The position numbers and the translations under genes are program-made. From Litomosoides sigmodontis (lineage: Eukaryota; Nematoda; Chromadorea; Rhabditida; Onchocercidae), in NCBI GenBank assembly GCA_963070105.1, contig OY718803.1:10430327-10494326 (forward strand): a DNA stretch of 64,000 bases, read 5' to 3'. Every line of letters starts with the position of its first letter. Within the stretch, counting starts at the first letter, position 1. The notes below the pieces were generated by a model. That model had not been told where the DNA came from, did no database searches, and worked only from the letters and a program-made list of their open reading frames with translations. Positions 35,501 to 51,159 of this stretch are shown here, piece after piece.

Positions 35501-36565
35501 TTAGCAGTCGACGCAAGCCTGGTTATTTCAACGATGCATGCAATGCAACCTTATTGTTCTCGCAATATCTGTAAACTTTGTTTTAGTAATGAATGCAACC
35601 TTATTGTTCTCGCAATATCACAGATTTTATTAGAAAGCAAAAAAAAGCAAGTGAATAATAAGGAACGAAACTAATGCAAAAAATTTGCATCTTTAACAAA
35701 AATTCAATCAATTAATTAATTTCAGAACTGAAAGAAATTTAGCTAACACAATAAAATATCAAGCATTACTTACTTCAAATTATTTTAAATGATAGTTTAA
35801 TTTTTGAGGAGCGTTGAATAGCAATGTAAATGATAGCCAAGAAACTTTGAACTGCTTTTTTTTAACGATCAGGTCGTAATTGAAAATAGCATTAGCATAA
35901 TGACATTAAAATATGGCAATTTAAAAATTTTTCAAAATTTTAAATACACTAATAAATGTATTGATTAATGGGAAAATAAAAAAGGAACCGAGGAAAATTA
36001 TTGGCATGACTTCCTTAAGTTTAATTTGTCTCGATTCAGCAATGCAGAACCAGCCATTCGGGTACACAGGTGGTATCTCACCGACAACGCGTATTTTTTT
36101 AAGTTTTTCCAAAAATGCCTTTCGGTACGACTTGTTTATCTGAAGTGAATTTTTCATTCAAACTTGAACTTCTTCAATTATTCAAAATTCCTCGTTTTTC
36201 TCCTTTTTAATTTTTATTTCGAGAAGGTTAGGTGAAGTGAATTACCGCGCACGTAGCGCAAACTATTTCAAAGTTTTATCTAATGAATTTCATTTTATGT
36301 CAACGCTTTTTTTTTTGAATTGAATTGATGGCATAATTAGTTAACATCTATAGGTAACATGAATTTGCCTAAAATCAATTAATTAACTTTATTCATTTAA
36401 AATTTTTTACAGAATACACAATACCTTCTTCATTTTGCCTACAAATACACCGACATCACCAAAATGCTTAATTCGATTGAGCGGTTTTGTCGTCCAGTAG
36501 TAAATTAATGCAAATAGGATGCATAAGCCGATAGTTAGCAAGTTGTTTAACAAAATGGTTGACAT
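32532..36565 (-). CDS. daf-36: Rieske cholesterol 7-desaturase (DAF-36/Neverland), 8 exons
   Basis: Membrane-anchored Rieske oxygenase that converts cholesterol to 7-dehydrocholesterol, the first step toward dafachronic acids (nematodes) and ecdysteroids (arthropods). Exons (minus): 36565-36425, 36139-35989, 35249-35128, 34626-34487, 34337-34168, 33929-33748, 33151-32981, 32714-32532. They total 1260 nt, 419 aa, all in phase; C. elegans DAF-36 is close to this length. An N-terminal membrane helix lies at about 4-24. The Rieske 2Fe-2S ligands are intact: Cys118/His120 (YCPHLGANF) and Cys139/His142 (CPFHGW). The mononuclear iron site is also visible: Asp231, His234 and His239 in [13 protein letters not shown]. 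The start is the ATG at 36565, about 20 bases after a TTCTGGCAG acceptor compatible with trans-splicing. Intron 2 contains a degenerate repeat. All catalytic residues are present, so the enzyme is expected to be active. Confidence 0.96.
35365..35625. repeat. degenerate tandem repeat in daf-36 intron 2
   Basis: Words such as GCTTATTGTTTTAGCA, AGCTAACAGAAGCTATT and AACCTTATTGTTCTCGCAAT recur two to four times at irregular spacing of about 40-90 bases. The array lies wholly inside the intron between daf-36 exons 2 and 3. Confidence 0.8.
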
Positions 36566-37362
36566 TATTTCAAACAATTCGTTGCATTACTGCCAGAAAA
36601 AGAAAATAAAATGTTGCAACTAATTTACTTCAATTATTAAATTTTTGATAAAATTTAAATGAAAACTGAAAGTGTTGTGGTGGTCAGCTGCGCAATAGCA
36701 TTTTCCACTCTTTTTTGTCTTGCAATTTGTCCATAATTATTTGAGTGATATCAAAAGAAAAATGGCTAAGTGAATTAAAATTGAACATTACAAAAACAAA
36801 TAAAAATGAAACATTTTAGTTGTTGTACTGGTTGGTGCGCAAAAGGTCAACAATACAACATTTTACCTGACAATCTAAGTGTCTTTTCCGCAATTTTAAA
36901 AGTTTATTAGTTGAAAATTTTTTTACAAAAAGTGTAATTTAATGAAGCACAGAGAACTTACTGATCAAAGAGCACAGAGTGGAAATAATTGAATTTATAA
37001 AAATTTGTTGAGTTAGAAAAAATGCCAAATGATGCAAAAGGGGACATTGATGAGAAAGGCATTACTAAAATGGAAATATCAAATTTTCAAACAAACGATG
37101 GCAAAAGATAAAACGGAAGAAAACGGTTGCAATGAATGATTTCGAGGTCATCTCGCCCCGAAACCCCCGCTGCATCTCCCAAATCGTCCATTCGCTATTT
37201 TATTCGCACGAAGTGTTTGTTCTATTTACATTTCGACGCACACTTTTGTCAATTTCCACAACACCGTCGTTGCTTCGCTATCGGTGATCGACGGAGATGA
37301 AATTGAAATTGATCCGTTGATTGCAAATTGCTTTGCATTGATCGAAGGAAGCAACAACTTCC

Positions 37363-37408
37363 CTTCATTTCATTTCATTCCATTTCATTTCATTTCATTT
37401 CATTTCCA
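37363..37408. repeat. (TTTCA)n pentanucleotide repeat
   Basis: Seven to eight tandem TTTCA units, the first two slightly diverged. Confidence 0.9.
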
Positions 37409-39798
37409 GTTTACTTCAATCTTGTTTTTAATTTTGAAATGCAATTTTCACTTCTAGCATTTACTGCAGCTGTAATGTTGCATCGCTCACAAATGGAAAA
37501 GTTAAATTTAGATTGATTAATATTAAAATGAATAATGTTTCGCTTTTACATTCAATTTGAAAGAGTAAATGATAAAAATGGAGCAATAATTAATTAGTAG
37601 TAAGTAGGTGTTGAAATGCTAATAATTTTCGTCTTTTCATTACGACAGAGCAATTCATTAACTATTTGCTGATAATTTTATTATTATCGATGATGTCGAA
37701 TGGAACAAAAATTAAACGATTTAATGATCATAATTAAATTAATTAATGCAATGTAAATGATAAAATGTCATTTTTCTTTCATTTCACTGAATTTTTAATG
37801 AAAAGTTATTGCAAAATTAAAATTCATGTGTGCCGCACTGTCACAAGTTGACAGGAATTTTTACTGAAACTTCAATGAAGTAAAATCAATGCTGAAACAG
37901 AGATAGCGAAGGGAACGAGAGATTTTTTAAAAAATCAACAAAACTAACAAGAAGTAAAGTAGCAAAGGGGGAAAATATGAAGTTAATAGTCAATGGAATA
38001 CGTAAGATGTAAATTTTTGAGGAGTTAAATGAGAAGAAATGGAAAAAACTTAATTTCAAATGCACTCGTTGAAATTTAATAAATTGAAATCATTTTAACC
38101 ATAATTTTTGACTAATTTTTATCCTGTCCAGGTGATTATTTTAAATGAATGATAAGTATTATGGTTTTCAAGTGAGGCGGAAACATCAAAACCAATGCAC
38201 GTCTGAATTCCACTCATTTAAGTAACGCAATAAACCGACGTCTAAATTTCGTCAGGTTGTGTCTTATGAAGTAATGTTTGAAATGACCGATAATTAACGG
38301 GCGAAATAAAGAGGCGGCAAAATGAAAAAAAAAGAATCATCAAAATTATAATTTGCAATAAATTTTCTAATTGAATTAAATTATCGTCAAGCAATTTAGA
38401 AAATACATCTCTATTAATATTTAATGCAAAATGATAAATTCTAATCGTCAGGTACACAAAATTATCGTTTGACAACTCGCAAAATAAATTTCCGTTAGAT
38501 TTTGAAAGATTTAAAGAACGATTGCAAATTTCTTTAGAAATATTGCAATGACTAAAATTTTGTCATTTAATCAAATTGTTTACAGTCACATTTTTCTTTG
38601 CAATGTCTAAACACACGTTGTATAAAAAGTGAGGAAAATTTTGGCTAATTCTGGAGAAATGTGCAAGAAATTAACAGCAATTAAGTGAGTGATGAGGAAA
38701 AAAAAACGACAATTAAAAAACGTTTTTCGATTTCAATTTTTTTTTTCTCTTTTTTTTTGTCGTTTGCAATGCCTCATTTGGTTAGACTCATACTTTTCGC
38801 CTTTTAAAGCGAAAAAATTTTGAAAATGGGAAAAGAGGAAGAATTATTACAGCAAAATATAAAAGGCATGCGCATTAGGCATATTTTGTTCGTTTGATTA
38901 TTTTTTTATAAATTTTAGTGATGAAGTTCGAAATTTCACAAATTAAACTTGCTTCGTTCACTCATTTTCAATGAATTGCAATAGCGCACCTTTCATTCAT
39001 TGCCAGCTAAGTTTTCTAAGTATGTTATTTGGGAAATGAAATTTAAGCATCAACTGGATCATTTTAAGCGATTGTACTTTTTCGCAAAGTAACATCGTAA
39101 TTTTTCAAATTGAACTCATCCCAACGTCCAAATGCTTGTAATGAAAAAAAGCGCATTGACTAGAATGATGCGCTAATGGAGAAAGCAGTGAAATTTAAAC
39201 TAATTGAATTAGAACTCAATTTGATATAATAATGCCAGCCGTATATAACAGGTCATTGTTTTGTGATTCTCCTAATTAATCGAAATTCCACATCGCTATG
39301 AGTAGCATCATCATAAAGTCCAGTGTATCGGCCGGAAAGCAAAAAAAAACCAATCAACTCAATGATTAAATTTAATTCAATTAAAAGTTTAAATCTTCCT
39401 CAAATTCATTAATTAGCCGTATTTTCCTATTCCAATCGAACTGAATTGTACTAGCTAAATTGCATGTTAGCCATTGTGCAGCGCATTTCAATTAAAGTAT
39501 TTATAGGTGTTGCCGGATTGCGAGCTACGAATTCAATTAAATTTAAACTTTCAGCTCAATTTCACTGATCAAATTGTTAAAATTTCTATGATCGCAAATT
39601 ATTCCAATCAAATTTCTTCGGCAGCGCATCGTGTAAAGTTGTTCATTTTCCATTCAATTATTAAAAATTTAAATATACTTTGATAAAGCCGTTGATTTTT
39701 TTTAGTCAAAAATAATAGCGTGGCACAATGCGAATTGGATTGAATGTGAATCTCAAAATGAGAATCAAAATATGAATCTCAAAATGTCATCATCGGTG

Positions 39799-39874
39799 CA
39801 GTATCTTTGCGCCATCCTTTCTCGGCCGTGCAGTATTCCTCGAGCCATCGCTTCCCGACCAGTGCGGTAATCTT
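39799..39874. repeat. imperfect 32-34-bp tandem repeat
   Basis: Two adjacent units begin GTGCAGTAT and end in CGGCC or CGACCA, and a third degraded start (GTGCGGTAAT) follows. The patch is more GC-rich than its surroundings. Confidence 0.6.
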
Positions 39875-40659
39875 TGAAGTTTGCTTATCTTAGAGCACAT
39901 GGCATTATCAAAAGACATCCTTTCATTTCTTCCCAACCATTGCTAACAGACACATATGCATTTCCACTCGCCCTTAAAATCTTTTCCTTTTCATATCCGT
40001 TTGTTTTGAGCTTTCTTCTCTTTTGCGCTTTTCAAGTGAAAGAGAAATTTCACTTTGCATACGCAAATGTTTGCATAAATATTGAATTGAAAAGTGAAAT
40101 TCAGCATGATTTGCTCGCTGAATTTCCGTAGCAAATAAATTCATTTTTGTGCAGGAAATTTTTTTTTGTTTCATTGAAAAAATTTCTAAATTATTTTGCT
40201 CATTTAAAATAAACTTCTACGAATATGTAGAAAGTATTTAGGAATTTAACTGATGAAAAGAGATGCCCAAATGGTGAAGAAACAAGTAAGTGACAACATA
40301 TTTTTTTGCCCAGAAATTCTCAATTACATTTCGAGTTCACCCCTCTTACATTACTTGATAAATTGGGCAGAAGGAGAAAAGACGGCTCCATGCTTTGACG
40401 AAATTTTGAAAACTGTCAATGCCAAATGAATTCTGATAAATAATCATTTATCCATTGAAATAATCATTTCGAGGCGATAATTTCACATTTTTCTTACACC
40501 GCAAATAAATATAATTTGTAATAATAAAGTATCAATTAAGAATAAGCGTAAGAAATAGCAATAATTAATAATAATAAATAAAAAATAATAATAATTAATA
40601 ACAAATATAATAATATTAATGTTAATAATAATTCATGATATAATAATAATAATAATAAT

Positions 40660-42817
<2,158 letters not shown>

Positions 42818-43104
42818 AAATAAATAATAATAGTAATAATTATTGTCATGATGATAATGGTATTAGTAATAAAAGTGGTGAAAGTGTGATTGTTTGTTTG
42901 ATCCGTTGATTGGGTGAAGAAAGGTGAAAGGAATGAAAATGGTTGAGAGGGTCAGTGGTGTTGCAGCTAATTAATTAATTAATTAATTAATGAGCCAAAA
43001 GGAAGAGGAGGAAGAAAAGAGAGAAGAGAATTATTATTTTAATGTAAGTATCACTTTTTTTCCTGCCATTCACATATGACTGGTAACGAATCGTTCTCGG
43101 TCTA

Positions 43105-43107
43105 CGT

Positions 43108-43161
<54 letters not shown>
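43105..43161. repeat. (GT)n microsatellite
   Basis: About 28 GT units with one TT interruption near the start. It is complementary to the CA repeat about 300 bases downstream. Confidence 0.95.
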
Positions 43162-43163
<2 letters not shown>

Positions 43164-43459
43164 GTCTGTCAGTCTGCCTGTTGGCGTGTCCGTTTGTTTG
43201 TTACCGTATGGTATTGAATGGAAGTTGAAGCTTGAAAAGCTTTCAAAATTCGCTCATCAAAGAAATGGCCACTGTCACTTCCGGTATTACTGTTATCATC
43301 GCTGCGACACCTTTTTCAATTTCAACGAAACAACTCTTTTTTTTGCTTTTATAATTTCAAATTTAACAGAAATTTTGCAACACTTCCGCGACAACTTATC
43401 ACTTTCTGTTGTGCTCATTACACATGCATTCACATCAATGTCCTATTGTTGTTAATTAA

Positions 43460-43523
43460 ACACACACACACACACAGACAGACAGACAGACAGACACACA
43501 CACACACACACACATACACATAC
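43460..43523. repeat. (CA)n with internal (CAGA)n
   Basis: A compound repeat: CA units, then five CAGA units, then CA units again. Confidence 0.95.
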
Positions 43524-46248
43524 AATAAATGATTAGTAATGATTAAAAGATGGAATGGTTGGTTATGTTTGAAGCAAAAAAAAAAAAGCTTTTTTGCGTG
43601 GTGAAAAATTACGCTCGCTGAAATCAGTTCAATGGATGGATGGGTGGATCGATCGATCCATTGAGATATGCTAAATTTATTGAAATATGCTAAATTTAAT
43701 TTATTTTTGCGTGCTTTTTCCTCATGCACATGCATTGCACACATGTGCTTCACATGTAAAAATGAGAAATAAATGCACTTCCGTGTAATGCTTCACGTTT
43801 TCTATCAAACGTGACGTGTGGAAGAGAACAATAACGTTTTGTTAAAGGCAGTAGGAAAAAACAAAAAGAGACAGATGAATGATTGGATGAATCATTTGAT
43901 TTTGCGACCGTAAAATACTTTGCTCAATTCCAATATCCATTTTATTTCTTCGCCCTCTTTTTCTTTTTTCTCTTCAATCTTTCCTAAATATATTTCTTTT
44001 TTTCTTTAGCATAGTTCTTTCGCTTTTAAATTTATTATTGTAATTCCTCTACGATATTGCACATTTTAAATTCTCTGTGAGAATTGCTGTCCAACATTTG
44101 TTACAGTCATTGTGCTGCTTTTTTTTTTCGGTTTCTTTTTGTCTCAGTTGATTTATTATTGTTTTGCTTGGAATTAATGCATTTAATTTTTATCTTTTAA
44201 ATATTTTTTTTTTATTCGTCAACGATCAATTGCATTCCTCTGCTCCTTTTCCTCTCGCCTTCTTCTTCTTCTTCTTCTTTTGCTCATTTTTGCAATCGAA
44301 AAAAAGAACCGTCATTGAATGAAAATTTTTTCCAAATTTTAAAACATTTTTTTTTTTCAATGAAACAGATAAAAGGAGAGGATGAGGAGAGAAGAAGGAT
44401 GGAGGGCGAGAGAGAAAGAGCAGGAAATGTAGGTATAAATGTATGCATGTGTATATATATACATTTGTCACATTACAAACATATTTTGTAAATTTATATT
44501 TTAGTATCTGAATAAACGAAAGAAGAGAGAAATGCACAGAGAGAGAGAGAGAGAAGGAGAGGGAGAGAGAAAGAATGGCTACAATTTGCCGATAATCTCA
44601 ATGATAGAGGAAAGTTGAAAAAAAAAATTAGCTGTAAGGGATTAGTGAGGAATGGGCGGAGAGAATTTCTCGATTAAATTAATCAGTTCCAATTTTTACA
44701 ATTTCCGTCAAAACAAATTTATCATTGACAATATCATTGTTGTCAGCAGCAATTAGTTGCTTTTAAAACATTTAGATTTTCTCATCATTTTGATGCTTTG
44801 CAAATCTCACTACAACCCTAATATTTTTTTAATGCGACATTTGCGCTCGAAAAAATAATGAATTGTTGGCAACTAATAATTTATTTGTTGTGGAATCCCT
44901 CATGAAAATGAGCAAAATAAGTAAGTGTATTTGTGATATGTGATAAATGAGGAGAAGGATGTATTGCTATGCAATTAAAATATTCCCTTCCTTTCTTTGC
45001 ATTTATTTTTAGGATTGCTAAGGGACAGTAGAAAAATTGTTGAAATGTTCATTGTTCATTTATTGGTTTTTATTTTCAATGCAATTATTGTTATTATTAT
45101 CAATTACTGCTTATTTTGAAAAAGCATAATTCCTTAATTCAAATAGAGCGTAGATGAAAAAGGTGGAAAATGAGTTTTTAAATTGAAGGAGAAAAGCAAT
45201 GAAACAACATGAATCGATGCAACCCAAATCTTCTTTAAATTTAAATAGTCATTCGGGCATTTTATTAAAATTTAATGGCCACTTTTGTTACAGCTACAGT
45301 GAACGAATTAGTAAGACATTGGCCGTTTGACTATTCCATTAATACTACATTTATGCGTGCTCGTCTGAAATGAATTTCTGAATAATCGTCAGCATCAATC
45401 AATAAATTCGAAATTCTCTTTAAATTTTTTTTCAAATAATCTAAGCTTAATAGTTTGCAAATTCATTTTAGCGAATAAGAATTAATTTTTTAAAAAGCGT
45501 GAAAATTTGTTTCTTTGCGAAATACACTTCTTGTATGGTTTTTTTTGTGGGAAAAACTTTCAATTCTTTTCGGTAAGTCTAAATGTTTCGTGGTTTTTTA
45601 TTTAATTTTAAATAAGTTTTGTTTCCGTCGTTTGGTGTTCTTTCGTAGGAATTTTTACGGCTGCAAAAATTCATTACAAAGAGTGCCACGGAAATTTAAT
45701 AATTTTTTCAAAGTGCATAAGGTACTGAAAATTCGAAAAATCAATCTGTTTGAAGTAGAAAGAAGTAGGAGGAAGGAAAAATTCCAACATTGAGAGGCCG
45801 ATTTTGATGATTCTATGAACGCGTCGTCAGTAAGTTTAAAACGCAAAAGCACTTTTGCTTTTTTTTTTTAATTTCATTTTTTATAACCTTTTTCTTCAAC
45901 TAATTTTATAATTTGAGTGGTAGTGGCACTTACATTGACAAAAAAACTGCTTTGTCAGGCCGAATGATAAACAGTACTTTGTTCTTTTGCGATTCAAATT
46001 ACATTCCTCCGTGTATTATCTGAAAAGATTTTATCATCCTCCTACTATCAGTTATTACCTTCCGCTAAACTGTTGTTTGTTAATTAATTAATTAACCAAT
46101 TTATTTATTTATTAATTATGTTCGTAGGACGAGGATGAAAGGAACTGTTAGGTTTCTTTTAAATGAATTAATGATTGTTGGTTTCTTTTGCTCATTGTTT
46201 TTTGGCAGATTTAATTATGCAAAAAATTTATTGATTTTTTTGTCTTAT

Positions 46249-46253
46249 TTCAG
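46249..46253 (+). promoter_or_regulatory. candidate SL trans-splice acceptor for the transporter gene
   Basis: The sequence TTATTTCAG ends at 46253, two bases before the ATG at 46256. Such tight spacing with no upstream exon in view is typical of nematode SL trans-splicing. This is inference. Confidence 0.55.
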
Positions 46254-46255
46254 AA

Positions 46256-48791
46256 ATGTTTCACTTTTCACGTTCTAAACCGTTATACTATGCAAATCAT
46301 ACGCGATATTTAATTTTAATAATTGCCACACTAGCACTATCAATTATTAACAGTAACACTTTAATTTTAAATTTTACGATTATCTGTATGTCTGATGAAA
46401 CAGCGGAAACATCAAACTTAACAGCGAAGCAATCATGCAAGTTTTCCTTCCTTCCTTCTTCTTCTTCCTCCTCCTCTTTCTCCTCCTCCGCTTCCTTCTG
46501 TTGCAGTTTTTCTTAAAATTTTTGAATGAGAAATAGTATGCAAATAGCACACGTACGCTTTGAGCATGTAAGCGTGAACATGCAAGCATGTAAGGTTCCA
46601 ACTCTAATGGGTAAGACGAGCACGTAGTGAGGGAGTAATTAATGTTTCATCAACAATGAATTAATAATAAATTTTAATAGATGCAGCATTTACACAACAA
46701 TAACAAATAATTCCAATATGGCTAATATGTCATTTCTAATATGAGTAATGCAAGTGTGACTAAGCAAATATGACTATTGTGAAAATTTAGGAATAATTTT
46801 AGCAATCGTCCGATTATAAGTTACACGTACGATAGATAATCAGTCAATCACTGAAAATATTACACTCATTTAGCTGTGATCACTTTTTCAATTCCAAATT
46901 GGATCGTTAATGGAATAAATTTTAGATTCGTCGGTTAAAACATACTACTTTACGGGAATTGAGAAAGGCTTATTGTTTTCGGCACCAGCAATTGGCAACC
47001 TTATCGGTACTTATCCAGTAATTCTGCTTGAGAAAATACTGTCAATTAGGTGAAGCTCTTCTTCAATCAACCATTCAGCACTGCTACTCCATCACTCATA
47101 GTGTACCTTTTTCCCTCATCTCACATTCACACCGAAGTGTTGTGGGTGAAACAGGTGAGAGAGATGAGGAAGTATCTATCGACTGTAAACTAGAAAATAA
47201 ACAAGTTTTCAGGAAACTTTTCGTATTATTTGGCATAATATCGGCAATATCCACTCTTCTAATTCCATGGATTGCTAAATTTGGATTCGAATTTCTTTTT
47301 GTAATGCGATTTTGGGAGGTAGGAGCGAGAATTCATTTCTACTTCATTTTTTATGTCTAATTTTTTATGAAATAATTCCGAAAAAAAAAAGCTTAGCAGT
47401 AATTTTTTACACAAATTTATATAGCTCATCATTTAGCTAATGATAATAGCCATATGAGCAAGCTAGCGATGACCACAAAGTCCGAGTGATTGGTACGTGT
47501 AAGGTATGATGAATTCTAGTTAGGCATTAGGATAAATTCAAATAAAAATTACATATGCAATGCGTTTGCTCCATTTACATTCAGTTAATAGCCGTGTAAA
47601 TTCAATAAGAAAACATTGGATTAATTAACTGAAAGAACAAGGAAATAGCAGGCACATCTGATCTTTTTGTATTAGGGATTTGCATATGCGTCAGCTTACC
47701 CAGTAGTTGGTACTATTACGTCACAGTGGTCATTATTAGCCGATAGTGGGATGTACATGTCGTTGATATTGTGTCATTTACAGGTTTGCGGTAAATATTT
47801 CAAATATAACAAGTGTTTGTTAATTGTTAGAAATTTACTTTTGCCTATCAATCTAGCTATCATTTAATACTGCAATAATTTTTACCCTTTCGTTTTTTTT
47901 TAATTAAATTAAAGATTGAATTATAATTTTTGTGAATTGAATTTTACAAATCATTAAAAAATCGTCTATTGTTTTTCTCGTTTTTTTTCCCTTGCAGATT
48001 GGGCCATTGTTTACAATGCCTATCTCAGGAGCCTTATGTGTGTCATCTTTCGGTTGGCCAGCAACATATTACATTCACGGAATACTTACCTTACTTATCA
48101 TGCTGGTCTTTCACGTTGTCTACCGTGACTCACCACAAATTCACAAGTCTATAATACTTTTAAAAATTAATTTAAAAAAGAAAAACAACTAAATGTTGAC
48201 ATTGCGCATTAAATTTGTTTGCTTCAGAAGCATTCGCTTCTGAAATCTTAGCGTTTTATATTTTATTTTTTTAAAAAAAAAGCGAAGCAATTTTTGATTT
48301 CTTTTGCAAACAATGCTCATTTGATGCACTTACAATTAATATGAAATTTGAAATTAGAAAAGATCAAACAGTACAATTAATTTCATTCTTAGTGAAATCT
48401 ATTTTAATACAAATACGCCTATCATGTAGGAATGTAAGCTCAAAGGAATTGTCAAAAATTGAATTTGGCAAAGAGGTGACATATGCGAAGAAGATGCCTG
48501 ATGTGCCGTACGGTGCTATTCTTCGTGATATTTCAATTTGGGGTGTTTGGATTGCAAGTATTGGTGGTACCTTAGGCTTTCAAATATTTTTTCAATATGG
48601 TCCAGTATATCTTAGTGAAGTTTGTTTCAACATGAATTCATTTAGCAATTTTACAAAAGTTCATTAATTTCCGAAAATTATTTTCAACTGAGAAATCTTT
48701 GATGAATTTTAAACTGTTGAAATAATTTCAAAAATTTTAAATTGTAATATGAATACTTTTGCATTTGCATTTCATTGACACACACACACGC

Positions 48792-48861
<70 letters not shown>

Positions 48862-50676
48862 GCCAATTCCTACTAGCATAGGTGAAATTAATTTCAGGTA
48901 TTAAAATTTACGATAGAAAAAGCTGGTTTAGCTTCAGCACTACCAATGGTTCTATCGATCATCGTGAAGGTCCTTGCTGGTCCACTGAGTGACCATGCCT
49001 CATGCTGTGGTGAGAGAGCTCGAGTAATGCTCTTCACTTTTATTTCTCAAGGTAACTCATTTCCTGTCGCTAAACTAACTTTCGATCTATTCAGTCATAT
49101 TTAACTGCCTTACTTTTACTACTTGAGCTATATTTAATTTATTAATTAATTAAGCCTTTTAATTAATCAATTGATTAATCAATTGCTTTACTTTTGTTAG
49201 TTTTATTAGCCAGCAAATTTCACCGTTTCTCTCCTTGTTAACTTATTGCTCATTTGACCTGAACTCAATCGTACTAGTTAAGTCTTTCAATGATTAATTA
49301 AGCATCCTCCGTGATTGATTGTTCGACTTTCATTAGCGTACTCATTTGATTTTCGCTTGCGCTATCAATCACTCTTTCTTCAGGATGTATGGTAGTGTGC
49401 TTTATATTCCTAGCATTGATACCAGCAGGTGCGGCTAATTTGGGTCAAATAGCATACACAGCCGCAATCGCATTTAGCGGATTAAATAGCGTGGGCGTAA
49501 TTAGGAGTGCGCAGCTGGTACGTCAGCACATCCTACGTATTGTATTTTATTTTTTTGCTTGATGAAATGCACCAAAAAAAAAAAGGAGAAGGGAAGCTCA
49601 AAATTACGTTATTACAGTGTAAAAGTTTTAAACTATTGTATTATCTAAATTTTTTTTTTGAGAATATATTTGGATTTTTAAAATGTGCTTTTATAGTTCA
49701 ATTGAATTAAATGAAATATTAATTTTAGGTTGCACGTCAACACACACATTTTGTCCTTGCAATTTTATCAATTATTAGCTGCCTGACAATTCTAGTTATT
49801 CCATTATTTGTCTCACTTCTTGCGCCAAATAATACCACTGAGCAATGGTAGGATTAAATTAATTTCTAATCAATCGATTTGTTGAAATATCGAGGCGAAA
49901 TGATCAATGAGATCTTCTCTATTCAAAACACATGCACATATCATGTCAACAACTCCAGTCATAACAATAATCTATTCCCAAAATGCAAAACGATATAAAT
50001 TTAAAATATAAATATTATTTACAATTTCAACATTTTTTCAGCTAAAGTTAATTGCAATTAATTGGTTCATAATTTAGTAGTTTTCATTAATAAGCTTTGT
50101 AATTTTGAACTAAATAACTGTTGAGCATCGTGTGATAGCGATCTTCTCAACAGTTGAGCTTAGATTTTGATTCAAATATAGCCTTAAATTTACAGCCTTA
50201 ATTTAGCCTAATTAATTAACCCGTCAAAAGGAGAAAATTTTAACAGCCTATTCAGTAACATCCCTCATAATCATTCTAAATTAATGGAATTGAAAATAGA
50301 AAACAAATAACAACGTAAACCACAATAACACGTAAACCACAACTTTTATTCTTTACTTTCTCCTCCCTCACATCATTTTGTGAAGCATTAAAATAAAAAA
50401 AAAACATATTTTGCTTCTATAATTTCAAAAATATTTTTCACTTTGTTGTCATTTTCACACTAAAACTTTCATTCGTTAATTTTGTTTCCTCCTTTTTTTC
50501 TCTTTTTTTTTTTCAGGTCAAAAATTTTCTACGTAATTGTTGGCTTAATGATTGCTTGCAACGGTTTCTTCTTCGTCGTCGGTAAAGCATCGGCGGCACC
50601 GTGGACCAAAGTGAGCAACCACCAGGTGTACGCCATTAATCGGTCCGAGACGATCAATGCCGCAATGAATGATTGA
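46256..50676 (+). CDS. SLC17-type major facilitator superfamily transporter, 10 exons
   Basis: Twelve-helix secondary transporter, resembling the nematode expansion of SLC17 (organic anion or phosphate) carriers; the substrate is unknown. Exons: 46256-46385, 46926-47049, 47213-47318, 47676-47783, 47998-48146, 48430-48619, 48898-49051, 49384-49517, 49729-49847, 50517-50676. They total 1374 nt, 457 aa, in frame. TM1 spans about residues 18-38. Family-like features include the N-terminal NFTIIC segment, the GIEKGLLFSAPAIGNLIGTY stretch of helix 2, QWSLLADSG after helix 4, and KVLAGPLSDHA in the second half. The end of exon 1 is ambiguous: a strong GTATGT donor after 46385 and a weaker GTTTTT donor after 46505 both keep the frame, and the latter adds 40 residues including a poly-Ser tract. 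The C-terminal tail after helix 12 is short and polar. The MFS call is firm; the SLC17 placement is from motif memory. Confidence 0.88.
48779..48859. repeat. (CA)n microsatellite in a transporter intron
   Basis: About 40 CA units with two GC interruptions at the left end. The array ends about 38 bases upstream of the 3' splice site at 48896-48897. Confidence 0.95.
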
Positions 50677-51159
50677 TAAGTTGTGAAGTGTAAATAACCA
50701 AGCATTATGTATATTTTGATGGAAATGAAAGAGACGAAGAGGAACGATTACGGACAGTTTTAGTTCCTCTTTCCCATTTCAATCATTTTCGGGAACAATT
50801 TCCTTGCTTCTACGTGTATATGTTGCGTGCGGTGCACGTGAAAAGGATAAAATGACTCACATGAAATTACATTCGTAAAACGAGAAAACACACACTTCCA
50901 CACCTTTCCCTCTCTCTCTCTCTCTCTCTCTATCGTTACATTAAATACATTTCCATATATTTCCTCAAATATTTGCGCAAGAAAAAAAAAATAAAATGTG
51001 GACCGTGTAATTAGTTGTAAATTTAAATAAATAAAGTTTAAATTTTAATAAATCACCATAAATGCAAAAAAACGAATTAGCAAACTGATTAACAAATATA
51101 GCAAAATTTCTCATATTACTTAAAATATAAATTAATTCCTGAGTTTACGCACAACAGTA

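Noticed and set aside
45515..45793. 92-aa frame, Phe- and Arg-rich
   Set aside because: Composition follows the T- and A-rich base content; no partner exon.
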